Shown piece after piece: positions 1-9,203 of a DNA stretch of 64,000 bases (position 1 is its first letter; each line of letters begins with the position of its first letter). Position numbers and translations under genes: made by a program. Where the stretch lies: contig NZ_BMYJ01000001.1 of the NCBI RefSeq assembly GCF_014652215.1, forward strand, positions 62,001-126,000, in the 5' to 3' direction. Below the pieces are notes generated by a model. The model made no database searches and was not told where the DNA came from. It saw nothing but the letters and a program-made list of their open reading frames with translations. This DNA is from Neogemmobacter tilapiae (lineage in GTDB: Bacteria > Pseudomonadota > Alphaproteobacteria > Rhodobacterales > Rhodobacteraceae).

Positions 1-633
1 TTCAAGGTAGTCATGTTTCACCATTGTCCCACCCTTAGCCAAAGGATGCGTCGAGTAAAGCTTCCAGCCATAGCTTTGCTGGCCCAGAAACATCCAACCC
101 CGCACACAATAATAACCGCTATCGATCTCGGGCAGAAATTTCTCAACGATCAATCGTTTGTCTTCCCACACCCAAGGCGGAACCTTCCGTAGCCCTGACA
201 AAACTGGGTAGTCCTTGAATGGAAGTTCTCTGGCTAGTTGCCAAGAAAATTTGGCGACTTGTGATCTCAACTTTGCTTTCCAGGATGGCTTTTTTCCCTG
301 AGCCTCCGGGATTCCAAAATGGTTCAGATCGGTCTTGATGATGACACGACCGTCCCAGTTGCTTTCTGGCGTCACGAGCAAACTGGAAATGACTCGTTTT
401 GAGATGTCCAAAGCTTTGCCATTCAGCAGTCGCCCACCATTCGGAATTATGGGCACTTCATTTGGTTTGATCCGCGTCTTGTTGAGGTGCAGAAAACCAA
501 GATCCGCCCCTTCGGCCCATTTGCGCCCGGCGCTGACCTTCAAGCCGTCCTCGGCCCAGAGCTTTGCCATGACCGAGACAACATATTTGTCATGCAAGCC
601 GCCCCGGTGATGAATGATCGAAACATGCGCCAA
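1..633 (-). CDS. ATP-grasp-like protein, C-terminus outside window
   Basis: The minus-strand frame stays open from about 633 to the left edge (211 codons), so the 3' end lies outside the window. The chosen start is TTG at 633, seven bases after an AGG; GTG at 657 is an alternative, and there is no ATG in a good position. The protein begins LAHVSIIHHRGGLHDKYVVS and contains KTDLNHFGIPE, followed later by IVEKFLPEIDSGYYCVRGW. This spacing resembles the nucleotide-binding lysine and glutamate segments of ATP-grasp enzymes. Codon use is less GC-biased than in most neighbours. Substrate and partners cannot be told. The gene diverges from the pirin gene, with about 105 bases between them. The coding call is fairly safe; the family call is moderate. 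Confidence 0.5.
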   Translation of the reverse strand, partial: MAHVSIIHHRGGLHDKYVVSVMAKLWAEDGLKVSAGRKWAEGADLGFLHLNKTRIKPNEVPIIPNGGRLLNGKALDISKRVISSLLVTPESNWDGRVIIKTDLNHFGIPEAQGKKPSWKAKLRSQVAKFSWQLARELPFKDYPVLSGLRKVPPWVWEDKRLIVEKFLPEIDSGYYCVRGWMFLGQQSYGWKLYSTHPLAKGGTMVKHDYLE

Positions 634-738
634 TGGATACCTGCCTGTGCTACAAGAATGCACAGCATTTGCGCGGCGTTGGCCGATGGTGTCAACGTCA
701 TCCTGCGCTATCTTGCAAGGCAGCAACAGGAGGCACCG

Positions 739-1677
739 ATGAGCTGGAACCCCATTCTTGATCCATCCATTCCCTTGGGCGATGCCGTGGACGCCATCGA
801 AACGGTCGTCGTCGCCCGTGCCCGCGATCTGGGCGGGTTCGAGGTGCGTCGCGCGCTGCCCTCGGCCCAGCGGCAGATGGTCGGGCCTTTCATCTTTTTT
901 GACCAGATGGGGCCGGCAGAATTTCTGACGGGGCAGGGCATCGATGTGCGCCCCCACCCGCATATCGGCCTTGGCACGGTGACCTATCTGCTGAAAGGCA
1001 AGATGCACCACCGCGATTCCCTTGGCACGGATCTTTGGATCGAGCCGGGGGCGGTGAACTGGATGCAGGCGGGGCATGGCATCACGCATTCCGAACGCAC
1101 TGACGGCGAAATCCGCAAGGCACCCCATGCGCTGTTCGGTCTGCAAACCTGGCTGGCCTTGCCCAAGGACCGTGAGGATGATCCCGCCGGTTTTGCCCAT
1201 GTGCCCGAGGTTGATCTGCCCGTGCTGGAGGGCGAGGGCAAAAAGCTGCGTCTGATCCTGGGCCGCGCCTGGGGGGAAAGCGTGCCTTTGGAGATGCCGT
1301 CCGAAGTGTTTTACGCCGATGCGATCCTGCAAGCCGGGGCGAGCCTTCCGCTGCCGGATGATCACGAAGACCGGGGTGTCTATGTGCTGTCAGGCTCGGT
1401 CGGGCAGGGCGGGCAAAGCTATGGGGCGGGCCAGATGCTGATCTTTCGCCCCGGCGATTCCATTTCGGTCAAGGCGGGCGAGGCGGGGGCGCATATCATG
1501 GTGCTGGGCGGGGCCACGATGGACGGGCCACGGCATATCTGGTGGAATTTTGTGGCGAGTTCCAAGGAACGGATCGAGGCCGCGAAAGAGGCTTGGCGCG
1601 CGGGGGATTGGATGCACGGAAGGTTCAAACTGCCCCCCGAAGACAATGCGGAATTTATCCCGGCGCCGGAAAGGTGA
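739..1677 (+). CDS. Pirin family protein
   Basis: This is a 312-residue bicupin protein of the pirin family, iron-binding cytosolic proteins that include quercetinases and redox-related regulators. The N-terminal cupin carries the metal ligands in RPHPHIGLG (about residues 72-80) and MQAGHGITHSE (about 111-121), that is two His followed by His and Glu. A pirin C-terminal region follows (about residues 180-290), with the typical sequence GPRHIWWNFVASSKERIE near the end. The start ATG at 739 follows a strong AGGAGG at about 729-734; the open frame extends further upstream without coding character. It is a single gene diverging from the ATP-grasp-like gene. The substrate is unknown. Confidence 0.9.
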   Translation: MSWNPILDPSIPLGDAVDAIETVVVARARDLGGFEVRRALPSAQRQMVGPFIFFDQMGPAEFLTGQGIDVRPHPHIGLGTVTYLLKGKMHHRDSLGTDLWIEPGAVNWMQAGHGITHSERTDGEIRKAPHALFGLQTWLALPKDREDDPAGFAHVPEVDLPVLEGEGKKLRLILGRAWGESVPLEMPSEVFYADAILQAGASLPLPDDHEDRGVYVLSGSVGQGGQSYGAGQMLIFRPGDSISVKAGEAGAHIMVLGGATMDGPRHIWWNFVASSKERIEAAKEAWRAGDWMHGRFKLPPEDNAEFIPAPER

Positions 1678-1748
1678 TCGCGTATCGGTTGTGGGCGGGC
1701 TAGGGTTGGGGGATGTGATTCCTATATTCTGACCCGAAAGCTGTCCGC

Positions 1749-3818
1749 ATGCGTTTGCGCTTCCTTGCCGTCTTGATGGTTTTTCCAGCTTTGGTGGTGG
1801 CAAAGGAACCTGATTTGCTTTGCGCTGGCCGCTACGCCTTGGCGCAAGAAATGCTGGATTCTGCCTACGGAAAGTATGGCACCCTCTACTCTGGCGGCAA
1901 TGGTGTGCATTCTTCGGACAATGTCGGCGCGACGTTAGATCTTTATCGTCTTTGGAGTGGCCGTCCTGATCAGAAATTTAGGGATACAAATTCCGCCGAT
2001 GGGATCAGGTATTGGGAGGACATTGAAACCCGCGCGACACACTTGCCAGAGCTTTTGGCGATAGCGCGTGCAACGGAACCCAGCGGGTATTTCGGCCCAT
2101 CAGCTGTTTATCGCGGAACGGGGCGGGACTGGATCGAAAAGGCCTATCGTGACGTTTTTCCCTTGGCGAGTTCTACCGGACTGCTGGAGATTTCAGATTT
2201 TGAAAGACAAACCGTCGCTGCATTTTATGACGTGATTTCATTGCCCTCCCCGCCGGGTTGGTGGCTGGATGATACCAGCGCCCTTTATTCTCCACAAACA
2301 AGAGCCACGATTGCACGTTGGTCGGAGGACGATTTTCTGGTGGACTGGCTTCAAGGTATTGCATCCGCGTCAGACGATCCTGACGACGTCATTTCCTATG
2401 TCTTGCCCGGTCCTACGATTTCAGAAATGGAGATTCGCGAAAAACTGCTACGTCACTATCTTGCGATCTTTCAGAACACCGGTAACTTGGCGGCAGCGGT
2501 CGCCGCGGTTCACTTTGAAACGCCCGGTGCCAAACCTGCATTGCCATTTAGGGAATGGGAGGATGCCGTCATAAACTGCGCCGCAAGCGACGCAGTTTAT
2601 GCGGCCTATGCAGTGGCGGTTTTTGAACAACGTTTCCAAGATTGGAATGACGGTTCGGAGTGGATGGACCGCCTGTATCGTCTACCGCCCGTCATGCGCG
2701 ATGTCGCAATTGCGCGCGAAGCGTTGCGGGTTTTCGCGGGAGAATTTCATCTTGGTGACCGGATGGAACTATACCGGCGAGGTGACGCTTGGTCGCGCTT
2801 TGACCAACTGGCGTCGATCACCCAAAACGAAGCGCTACGCTCTTGGTTGAATGTCGGGCAAACCTATCTGTCAGATTCAATCGAGCAGGTCATTGCGGCA
2901 AACGCCGATGGACCGTTAGATCCACGAACACTTCGCGGCCTTAGTCTGCTTTCATCGCGGGATCTCTACAAATTTGCCAAAAACTTTGAAGGTGACAATG
3001 ACGTTCTCTTTGACATTTATCGCGTGGCGTATTTGCGTGCCGTCGCCTTGCGAGACGCCGATTTGGCAAGGATAATTGGCAAGGAAATTATCATAAGGAT
3101 GCCAGAACTTTCCAAACGTTTTTCGGGGTTCGACGAAGGAGCAGCCTCGTCGATTGAACTGGCAAGGTTTGCGCTTAGCCTTCCAGACACGCGACCTTAT
3201 TTGATCAAGAGAGATGAGTCGTACCTTTTTCAAAGGGACGTTGGGATTGGCCTTCGTGAACAAAGTTTGTATACTTCGGACTTGCCCATCGAATACCGAA
3301 TGGGGGGCATTTTGCAGCGCGATGTCGAAGCGTGGATGATGCTACCGTCGGGCTGGCAAAGGGCGTACCGCGGGATGCGGGGCTATACGCTGGGTTCCCT
3401 AGAGCGCGGTATTCGGCGCGGACTGGCGGAGGATTTCCCGAACCTTTCTATCGTCGCCTATCCGCCGCAAGGGCCGGGTCGTGAGGGCGTTCCGTTCGGC
3501 AAGCTGGTTGCCATTCCTGAGCTTCTACGTTTTGGCCCCGAGAATGGTCTGGTGCAAATTTTGAGCGAGGATGTCATCCGATGGGCAGAAACGGCACCTA
3601 CAACTTGGTCGATCTGGCGCTGGTCATCTTATGAAGAAATGGCCGACGCCCTTGCGAAGATCGTCGCCCTGAACAAGCATAGGAATGTCGGCGAAGTGGA
3701 CGGGGTTTTCCCCGGCAAGCGTGCTTTTGACCTGTTGCACCAACGTTTTGCTTTTACGGTTGCAGCGCGAAAAACCAAATACTGGCATCTTTGCGAACAC
3801 GAGCGTTGCGAACGCTGA
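1749..3818 (+). CDS. Exported protein of unknown function (689 aa)
   Basis: I do not recognise this protein. It starts with a plausible Sec signal peptide (MRLRFLAVLMVFPALVVA, then KEPDLL), so it is probably periplasmic or secreted. The remainder is long and rich in alpha-helix-forming stretches, with many Trp, Tyr and Arg residues and no visible catalytic motif, transmembrane segment or simple repeat. Helical repeats of the TPR/Sel1 type are possible but I cannot align units. Base composition is clearly lower in G+C than the flanking pirin and RTX genes, and the codon use has many A/T-ending codons, which suggests recent acquisition or low expression. The gene ends just before the tRNA-Asp pair, a usual integration neighbourhood, but no integrase is visible. 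Confidence 0.75.
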   Translation: MRLRFLAVLMVFPALVVAKEPDLLCAGRYALAQEMLDSAYGKYGTLYSGGNGVHSSDNVGATLDLYRLWSGRPDQKFRDTNSADGIRYWEDIETRATHLPELLAIARATEPSGYFGPSAVYRGTGRDWIEKAYRDVFPLASSTGLLEISDFERQTVAAFYDVISLPSPPGWWLDDTSALYSPQTRATIARWSEDDFLVDWLQGIASASDDPDDVISYVLPGPTISEMEIREKLLRHYLAIFQNTGNLAAAVAAVHFETPGAKPALPFREWEDAVINCAASDAVYAAYAVAVFEQRFQDWNDGSEWMDRLYRLPPVMRDVAIAREALRVFAGEFHLGDRMELYRRGDAWSRFDQLASITQNEALRSWLNVGQTYLSDSIEQVIAANADGPLDPRTLRGLSLLSSRDLYKFAKNFEGDNDVLFDIYRVAYLRAVALRDADLARIIGKEIIIRMPELSKRFSGFDEGAASSIELARFALSLPDTRPYLIKRDESYLFQRDVGIGLREQSLYTSDLPIEYRMGGILQRDVEAWMMLPSGWQRAYRGMRGYTLGSLERGIRRGLAEDFPNLSIVAYPPQGPGREGVPFGKLVAIPELLRFGPENGLVQILSEDVIRWAETAPTTWSIWRWSSYEEMADALAKIVALNKHRNVGEVDGVFPGKRAFDLLHQRFAFTVAARKTKYWHLCEHERCER

Positions 3819-3911
3819 ATATTCTCTTACTCGCGCCGACAAACCCCCCTTGACGTCCCCCGCACTGCCCCCTAGAACGCCCCCACATCCGGGCGGGCCT
3901 GGGTGGCGGAT

Positions 3912-3988
3912 GCGGTGGTAGCTCAGTTGGTTAGAGTACCGGCCTGTCACGCCGGGGGTCGCGGGTTCGAGCCCCGTCCACCGCGCCA
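3912..3988 (+). tRNA. tRNA-Asp (GTC), copy 1
   Basis: A 77-nt cloverleaf. The acceptor stem is GCGGTGG paired with CCACCGC, followed by G and an encoded CCA. The anticodon stem CCGGC/GCCGG encloses the loop CTGTCAC with anticodon GTC (Asp). The T-arm is GCGGG-TTCGAGC-CCCGT. It is identical in sequence to the second copy 35 bases downstream. Confidence 0.97.
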
Positions 3989-4023
3989 GCCGCCGCCCGC
4001 CCGCCCCGGATGTCTGAAAATGC

Positions 4024-4100
4024 GCGGTGGTAGCTCAGTTGGTTAGAGTACCGGCCTGTCACGCCGGGGGTCGCGGGTTCGAGCCCCGTCCACCGCGCCA
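4024..4100 (+). tRNA. tRNA-Asp (GTC), copy 2
   Basis: A second, identical 77-nt tRNA-Asp with encoded CCA, 35 bases after the first, presumably in the same transcript. A short T-run (TTTTT at 4101-4105) follows at once without a clear hairpin. The downstream methyltransferase frame begins within this junction. Confidence 0.97.
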
Positions 4101-4183
4101 TTTTTCCAAAAAAGGGGGCTGTCCTGAACATCGCCGGACCGCAGACCGACCAGAACCGGCGCACCGTTGCCCGTCTGAACCGC

Positions 4184-4846
4184 ATGGCCAGCCTGACTGG
4201 GGCCAAGCGCTATCTGGAGGTGGGGGTTTTCAAGGGCCAGACCTTTACCCATCTGCATTTCGTGCAGCAGGATGCCGTCGATCCGGCCTTTCAATTCAAC
4301 ACTCAACTGCATCAGGCCCCCGGACGGCGGTTCTTTCCGATCACCTCGGACGAGTTTTTCCGCACGGGGCAGGCCCTGCCCAGTTATGATCTGATCTTTC
4401 TGGATGGGTTGCACACTTTTGAGCAGACCTTTCGCGATTTCTGCGCGAGCCTCGCCCATGCCCATGCGGCGACGGTTTGGGTGATTGATGACACCGTGCC
4501 CTCGGATCTGTTTTCCGCCCTGCGCGATATGCAGACCTCGTTGAAACTGCGGGCCGAGGCGGGGCTGAAGTCGCGCAAATGGCATGGCGATGTGTTCAAG
4601 ACCCTGTTTGCCATTCACGATTTCTTCCCCACCTTTGATTTCCGCACCGTGGTGGATGATGGCAATGAACAGACCATCATCGCCCGCAGTCCGCGTGCCG
4701 GGTTTGAACCGCGCTGGAATGATCTGGAGGCGATTTCGCGCCTGTCCTATCTGGATTTTCAGGCCAACCGCAGCTTGCTGAACGAAGTGTCCAGCGAAGA
4801 GATGTTCGGCTGGCTGACGGGCCTGGATCTTTCGGCCAAGCGCTAG
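4184..4846 (+). CDS. Class I SAM-dependent methyltransferase-like protein
   Basis: A cytosolic protein of 220 residues from ATG 4184. The segment AKRYLEVGVFKGQTF near the N-terminus is the glycine-rich SAM-binding loop (motif I). YDLIFLDGLHTFEQ is motif II/IV, and AATVWVIDDTVPSD is the strand 5 region, as in class I methyltransferases acting on sugars or small molecules. The coding frame continues upstream of this ATG through about 20 sensible codons (NIAGPQTDQNRRTVARLNR) back to the tRNA, with no ATG, GTG or TTG. The only well-spaced candidate is a CTG at 4124, five bases after AGGGGG, so the true start is uncertain. The acceptor substrate is unknown. Confidence 0.75.
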   Translation: MASLTGAKRYLEVGVFKGQTFTHLHFVQQDAVDPAFQFNTQLHQAPGRRFFPITSDEFFRTGQALPSYDLIFLDGLHTFEQTFRDFCASLAHAHAATVWVIDDTVPSDLFSALRDMQTSLKLRAEAGLKSRKWHGDVFKTLFAIHDFFPTFDFRTVVDDGNEQTIIARSPRAGFEPRWNDLEAISRLSYLDFQANRSLLNEVSSEEMFGWLTGLDLSAKR

Positions 4847-4965
4847 AATCCGCCGACTCGCGCGGCTTTCGTCCATCCATATTGATCCGACTCGCCTTTG
4901 GCGCGATCCTTTGCCTGCCGGAATTTGTCGGCAGTTTTCAGAAATGCATTGGATGGAGCGATAGG

Positions 4966-6459
4966 ATGCCCGTGGAAAATGGCACGATTGGGCCTGACAC
5001 CCTGTATGGTGGGGCTGGGGATGACACGCTGAATGGTCAGGGCGGTGATGACAGCCTGCTGGGCCAAGGCGGCGCGGATGAGCTGAATGGCGCGGCAGGG
5101 AATGACACGCTGCTGGGCGGTGAGGGCGACGACAGCCTGTTCGGCGGCGGCGGGGCTGATTTTCTGGCGACCTATGGCGGTGGTCTGGAAAGCCTGCGCG
5201 GCGGGCGCGGCGATGACACGATCCTGATCACCATCGAGGCGGCGGATGGCAGCCTGATGAATGGGGATGACGGCAATGACCTTTTGCAAGTGTTCAGCGT
5301 CGCGGATTGGGTGATCCATCTGGGCAATGGCATGGCGGGCTTTGGTGCGACCGCATTTGACATCGCTGGATTTGAATCCGTCGAAGGTGGCTTTGGCGAT
5401 GATGACATCCGGGGCGGCACCGGGGCGGATTGGCTGGCTGGGTTGCAGGGGGATGATTCCGTTTTTGGCCTGTCGGGCCATGACACGATTGCCCAAGGGG
5501 CCGATGGCGACGACAATTTCGCCTATGGCGGGGCGGGCAGCGATCTGCTGGATCTTTCGGATTCGACCGCGGGCTGGAGCCTTTTTGCGAACGGGCAGGG
5601 TGCGGCCAGCGACGGGATGACCGAACTGACCTTTTCCGGCTTTGAACGGGTGACGGGCAGCGCGCAAGGCGACACGGTTGAAGAAGGCACCAGTACGGAT
5701 ACGATCCTTGGCGGGGCGGGTTCCGACAGCATTTACATCAACGACCTTGCCTCGATGAACGACCATTTCGATGGTGGGGCGGGGACGGATTATCTGTCTT
5801 GCGAGGCGTTCGGGGGCAATCTGCTGATTGACCTAGACGCCGGAACCCTGACCGGCCACGGCGCCGCGCTGAATTTTGAAGGGGCCTCGGGCGGGTCGGG
5901 TGATGATACGCTTTTGGGCACCACGGCGGGCAACAACCTTTCGGGCTATATCGGGGCTGACAGTCTGGTGGGTCGGGGGGGGCAAGACACTTTGGCGGCA
6001 GGCAGCGCCAATGACAGCGTTTTCGGCGGCGCTGGGGCGGATCTGGCCTATGGTGGCACGGGCGCTGACCAGATCAACGGCGGGGCGGGGGCGGATACGC
6101 TTTATGGTTCTGAAGGGGCTGATACCCTTAGCGGTGGGGCGGGTGTCGATGCCTTGTGGGGCAACAGCGGGGCGGATGTGTTTGTCTGGAACACGGCGGG
6201 CGATTCCGGCACCGGCAACAACCGCGATGTTGTTCATGATTTTGCGGTGGGGGTTGACCATCTGGATCTCTCGGCCTTGGGCGATCTGACCTATATCGGC
6301 GAAGACGCATTCAACGGTGTCGCGGGCGAGGTGTCGTGGAATGTCGAAGAGGGTGCGACAATCCTGCGCGTCGATCTGAATGGCAATGGCAGCGCGGAAT
6401 TTGCCATTCGCCTAGAAGGTTTGGGCGAGGGGCTGGGGGCTGGCGATCTGATCCTTTGA
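4966..6459 (+). CDS. RTX calcium-binding secreted protein
   Basis: A 497-residue acidic protein made largely of RTX nonapeptides (GGxGxDxLx), for example GGAGDDTLNGQGGDDSLLGQG near the N-terminus and further blocks in the middle and near residues 330-410. These repeats fold as Ca2+-binding beta-rolls outside the cell. The C-terminus (NNRDVVHDFAVGVDHLDLSAL, ending GAGDLIL) is the uncleaved type of signal read by type I secretion systems and resembles the serralysin C-terminal domain. There is no Sec signal and no recognisable enzymatic domain. The start ATG at 4966 is preceded by GGAG; an upstream in-frame ATG at 4882 lacks a ribosome site. No type I transporter genes lie in the window. Confidence 0.88.
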   Translation: MPVENGTIGPDTLYGGAGDDTLNGQGGDDSLLGQGGADELNGAAGNDTLLGGEGDDSLFGGGGADFLATYGGGLESLRGGRGDDTILITIEAADGSLMNGDDGNDLLQVFSVADWVIHLGNGMAGFGATAFDIAGFESVEGGFGDDDIRGGTGADWLAGLQGDDSVFGLSGHDTIAQGADGDDNFAYGGAGSDLLDLSDSTAGWSLFANGQGAASDGMTELTFSGFERVTGSAQGDTVEEGTSTDTILGGAGSDSIYINDLASMNDHFDGGAGTDYLSCEAFGGNLLIDLDAGTLTGHGAALNFEGASGGSGDDTLLGTTAGNNLSGYIGADSLVGRGGQDTLAAGSANDSVFGGAGADLAYGGTGADQINGGAGADTLYGSEGADTLSGGAGVDALWGNSGADVFVWNTAGDSGTGNNRDVVHDFAVGVDHLDLSALGDLTYIGEDAFNGVAGEVSWNVEEGATILRVDLNGNGSAEFAIRLEGLGEGLGAGDLIL

Positions 6460-6507
6460 CCACCGCAAGACCGGTTCCGAAAGGCCCTTCTGGCCCGCCG
6501 GGATCGG

Positions 6508-7005
6508 TCAATAGATGTAGCGGATTTGTTCCGTCCAGTAACGTTCCATCCGTTTGAGCGCCTGATTGATATCCTCCATCCCGCTGGCCGCGGTCACGCC
6601 GCGTCTGGCCAGCCCGTCGGCATGGCGCAGGAACAGTTCCGACAGCACCGCACGGACGCGCCGCCCCTTTTCTGTCAGCTTGACCCGCACCGAACGGCGA
6701 TCCACTTCGGACCGCTGATGGTGCATATAGCCCAGTTCCACCAGCTTTTTCAGGTTATAGCTGACGTTCGACCCTTGATAGTAGCCGCGCGATTTCAGCT
6801 CCCCTGCCGTCACCTCATTCTCGCCGATGTTGAACAGCAGCAGCGCCTGAACCGAGTTGATTTCCAAGATACGCAGGCGTTCAAATTCATCTTTGATCAC
6901 GTCCAAGAGCAGGCGGTGCAAGCGTTCCACCAGCGCCAGATTTTCCAGATAGCCCAGCATGAACGCCTTCTGCGTTCCGTCGAGGACCATGTGTTCCTGT
7001 GTCAT
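6508..7005 (-). CDS. ldtR: MarR-family regulator, LdtR type
   Basis: A 165-residue winged-helix protein. The segment INSVQALLLFNIGENEVTAGELKSRGYYQGSNVSYNLKKLVELGYMHHQRSEVDRRSVRVKLTEKG is a full MarR DNA-binding domain (about residues 50-115), flanked by helices for dimerisation. The GYYQGSNVSYNLKKL recognition helix and the LCLVERLHRLLLDVIKDEF-like N-terminus match my memory of LdtR, the alphaproteobacterial regulator of L,D-transpeptidase genes and stress tolerance. No L,D-transpeptidase gene is in the window. It is convergent with the RTX gene, 48 bases apart, with no obvious terminator between them. Confidence 0.75.
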   Translation of the reverse strand: MTQEHMVLDGTQKAFMLGYLENLALVERLHRLLLDVIKDEFERLRILEINSVQALLLFNIGENEVTAGELKSRGYYQGSNVSYNLKKLVELGYMHHQRSEVDRRSVRVKLTEKGRRVRAVLSELFLRHADGLARRGVTAASGMEDINQALKRMERYWTEQIRYIY

Positions 7006-7095
7006 TCATTCCCCTTCGCCCATGGCTGATGGCTCAGCATCGGCGGAAAAGGAAAACACGGGGTAAACTTGGGCCTTGTTTGGCGAAAGTTTTAG

Positions 7096-7374
7096 CTATT
7101 CCGCCGAAAACCGGGCACGGGCAAAGGTGCCGATCAGGGCAATCAGCGCCGCATGCGGGGCAGGGGCTGCCTGCTGGCCCAGCACCCAGGGCAGCAAGTC
7201 CTGATCATTCTCGTCCAGCAGCGCCTCATAGGCGTTGAGCATCGGGTCTGGCATTTCCGCCAGATGGGCATCGGCATAGGGGCCAAGGATCAGGTCCATC
7301 TCTTTCGTGCCCCGCCGCCAGGACCGCATCTTCAACCGTTTCAGCCGGTTTTCTGCCGTCTCGCCCATCGCCAT
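7096..7374 (-). CDS. sdhE: FAD assembly factor SdhE
   Basis: A 92-residue protein of the SdhE/SDHAF2 family, which promotes covalent FAD attachment to the succinate dehydrogenase flavoprotein. The diagnostic RGxxE motif is present as WRRGTKEMDLILG near residue 20, followed by the usual helical remainder (LNAYEALLDENDQDLLPWVLGQ). Length is normal for the family. It is divergent from the aspartate aminotransferase gene, with about 70 bases between them, and lies upstream of and co-directional with the MarR gene. A short Ala-rich C-terminal tail (about residues 70-92) is beyond the conserved core. Confidence 0.92.
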   Translation of the reverse strand: MAMGETAENRLKRLKMRSWRRGTKEMDLILGPYADAHLAEMPDPMLNAYEALLDENDQDLLPWVLGQQAAPAPHAALIALIGTFARARFSAE

Positions 7375-7405
7375 TTCCCTTGCTCTGACTGCCCCTTGGC
7401 CCTAA

Positions 7406-8647
<1,242 letters not shown>

Positions 8648-8654
8648 GGCCAAG

Positions 8655-9056
8655 ATGAACGAGCTGCCGGATTATTATTTTCGGGTGCGCGAAAACGGGG
8701 CGGCGGTGTTTCGGGTGGACCCGGAAAACCGCGCCCGGCGGATCGACCTGATTGAAATCGCGGCGGTCAACATCAAGAACGGCAATGTCAAAGCGCATGG
8801 CGACCGGGCGCTGACCGAGGCGGATCAAACGGCCATCGCCGATTGGATTGCCAAGCGGCAAGCCGAACTCGCCGCGCGCGACATTGACGACATCCTGCGC
8901 GCTGTGGACCATCTGAACCTGACCGCCCATTGGGCGAACAGCAAAGCCAGCGATGCCGAGTTGGAGGTGGTCACGGATCGTCTGTTGCTGGCCATGCACG
9001 ACCTGCGGCAGGTGCTGATCCGCCGCAAGGCAGACCGGTTGGGGCAAGCCGATTGA
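8655..9056 (+). CDS. Conserved hypothetical protein (133 aa)
   Basis: A 133-residue soluble protein that I cannot assign to a named function. The N-terminal half (YYFRVRENGAAVFRVDPENRARRIDLIEIAAVNIKNGNVKAHGDRALTEA) looks like a small beta-rich module. The second half is helical and charged (IADWIAKRQAELAARDIDDILRAVDHLNLTAHWA), ending in LRQVLIRRKADRLGQAD. It starts 7 bases after the aminotransferase stop and is therefore likely cotranscribed. Composition is like that of its neighbours. No signal peptide or membrane segment is visible. Confidence 0.75.
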   Translation: MNELPDYYFRVRENGAAVFRVDPENRARRIDLIEIAAVNIKNGNVKAHGDRALTEADQTAIADWIAKRQAELAARDIDDILRAVDHLNLTAHWANSKASDAELEVVTDRLLLAMHDLRQVLIRRKADRLGQAD

Positions 9057-9075
9057 AGCCAGAAACGCGAAGGGG

Positions 9076-9198
9076 TTAGAACCAGCCCGCCACGCGGTTC
9101 GCCCCGCCCGAGATGTCACGCCCCACGCCATCGACGGTGGCACAGGCGGACAGGGCGGCCAAAAGGGCCAGTGCGGTGATTACCCGGATTCTCTTCAT
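9076..9198 (-). CDS. Entericidin-like small lipoprotein (40 aa)
   Basis: A short gene encoding 40 residues. The sequence is MKRIRVITALALLAALSAC followed by ATVDGVGRDISGGANRVAGWF. It has a charged N-terminus, a hydrophobic h-region and a lipobox LSAC, giving a mature lipopeptide of about 22 residues with the GxGRDIS segment that is characteristic of the entericidin EcnA/EcnB family. Such lipoproteins sit in the cell envelope and have been discussed as a toxin/antidote pair in enterobacteria; here only one is present. It begins 5 bases after the stop of the upstream peptide-binding protein gene on the same strand, so the two are probably cotranscribed. Confidence 0.8.
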   Translation of the reverse strand: MKRIRVITALALLAALSACATVDGVGRDISGGANRVAGWF

Positions 9199-9203
9199 CT
9201 GCT

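Noticed and set aside
3912-4100. Tandem tRNA-Asp as attachment site of an integrated element
   Set aside because: No integrase, no partial tRNA copy as att repeat and no phage genes in the window; simple tandem duplication is enough.
4967-6459. Tandem DNA repeats in the RTX gene taken as a CRISPR or satellite array
   Set aside because: The repetition is of GGxGxD codons in frame with a secreted protein; no constant repeats with unique spacers.
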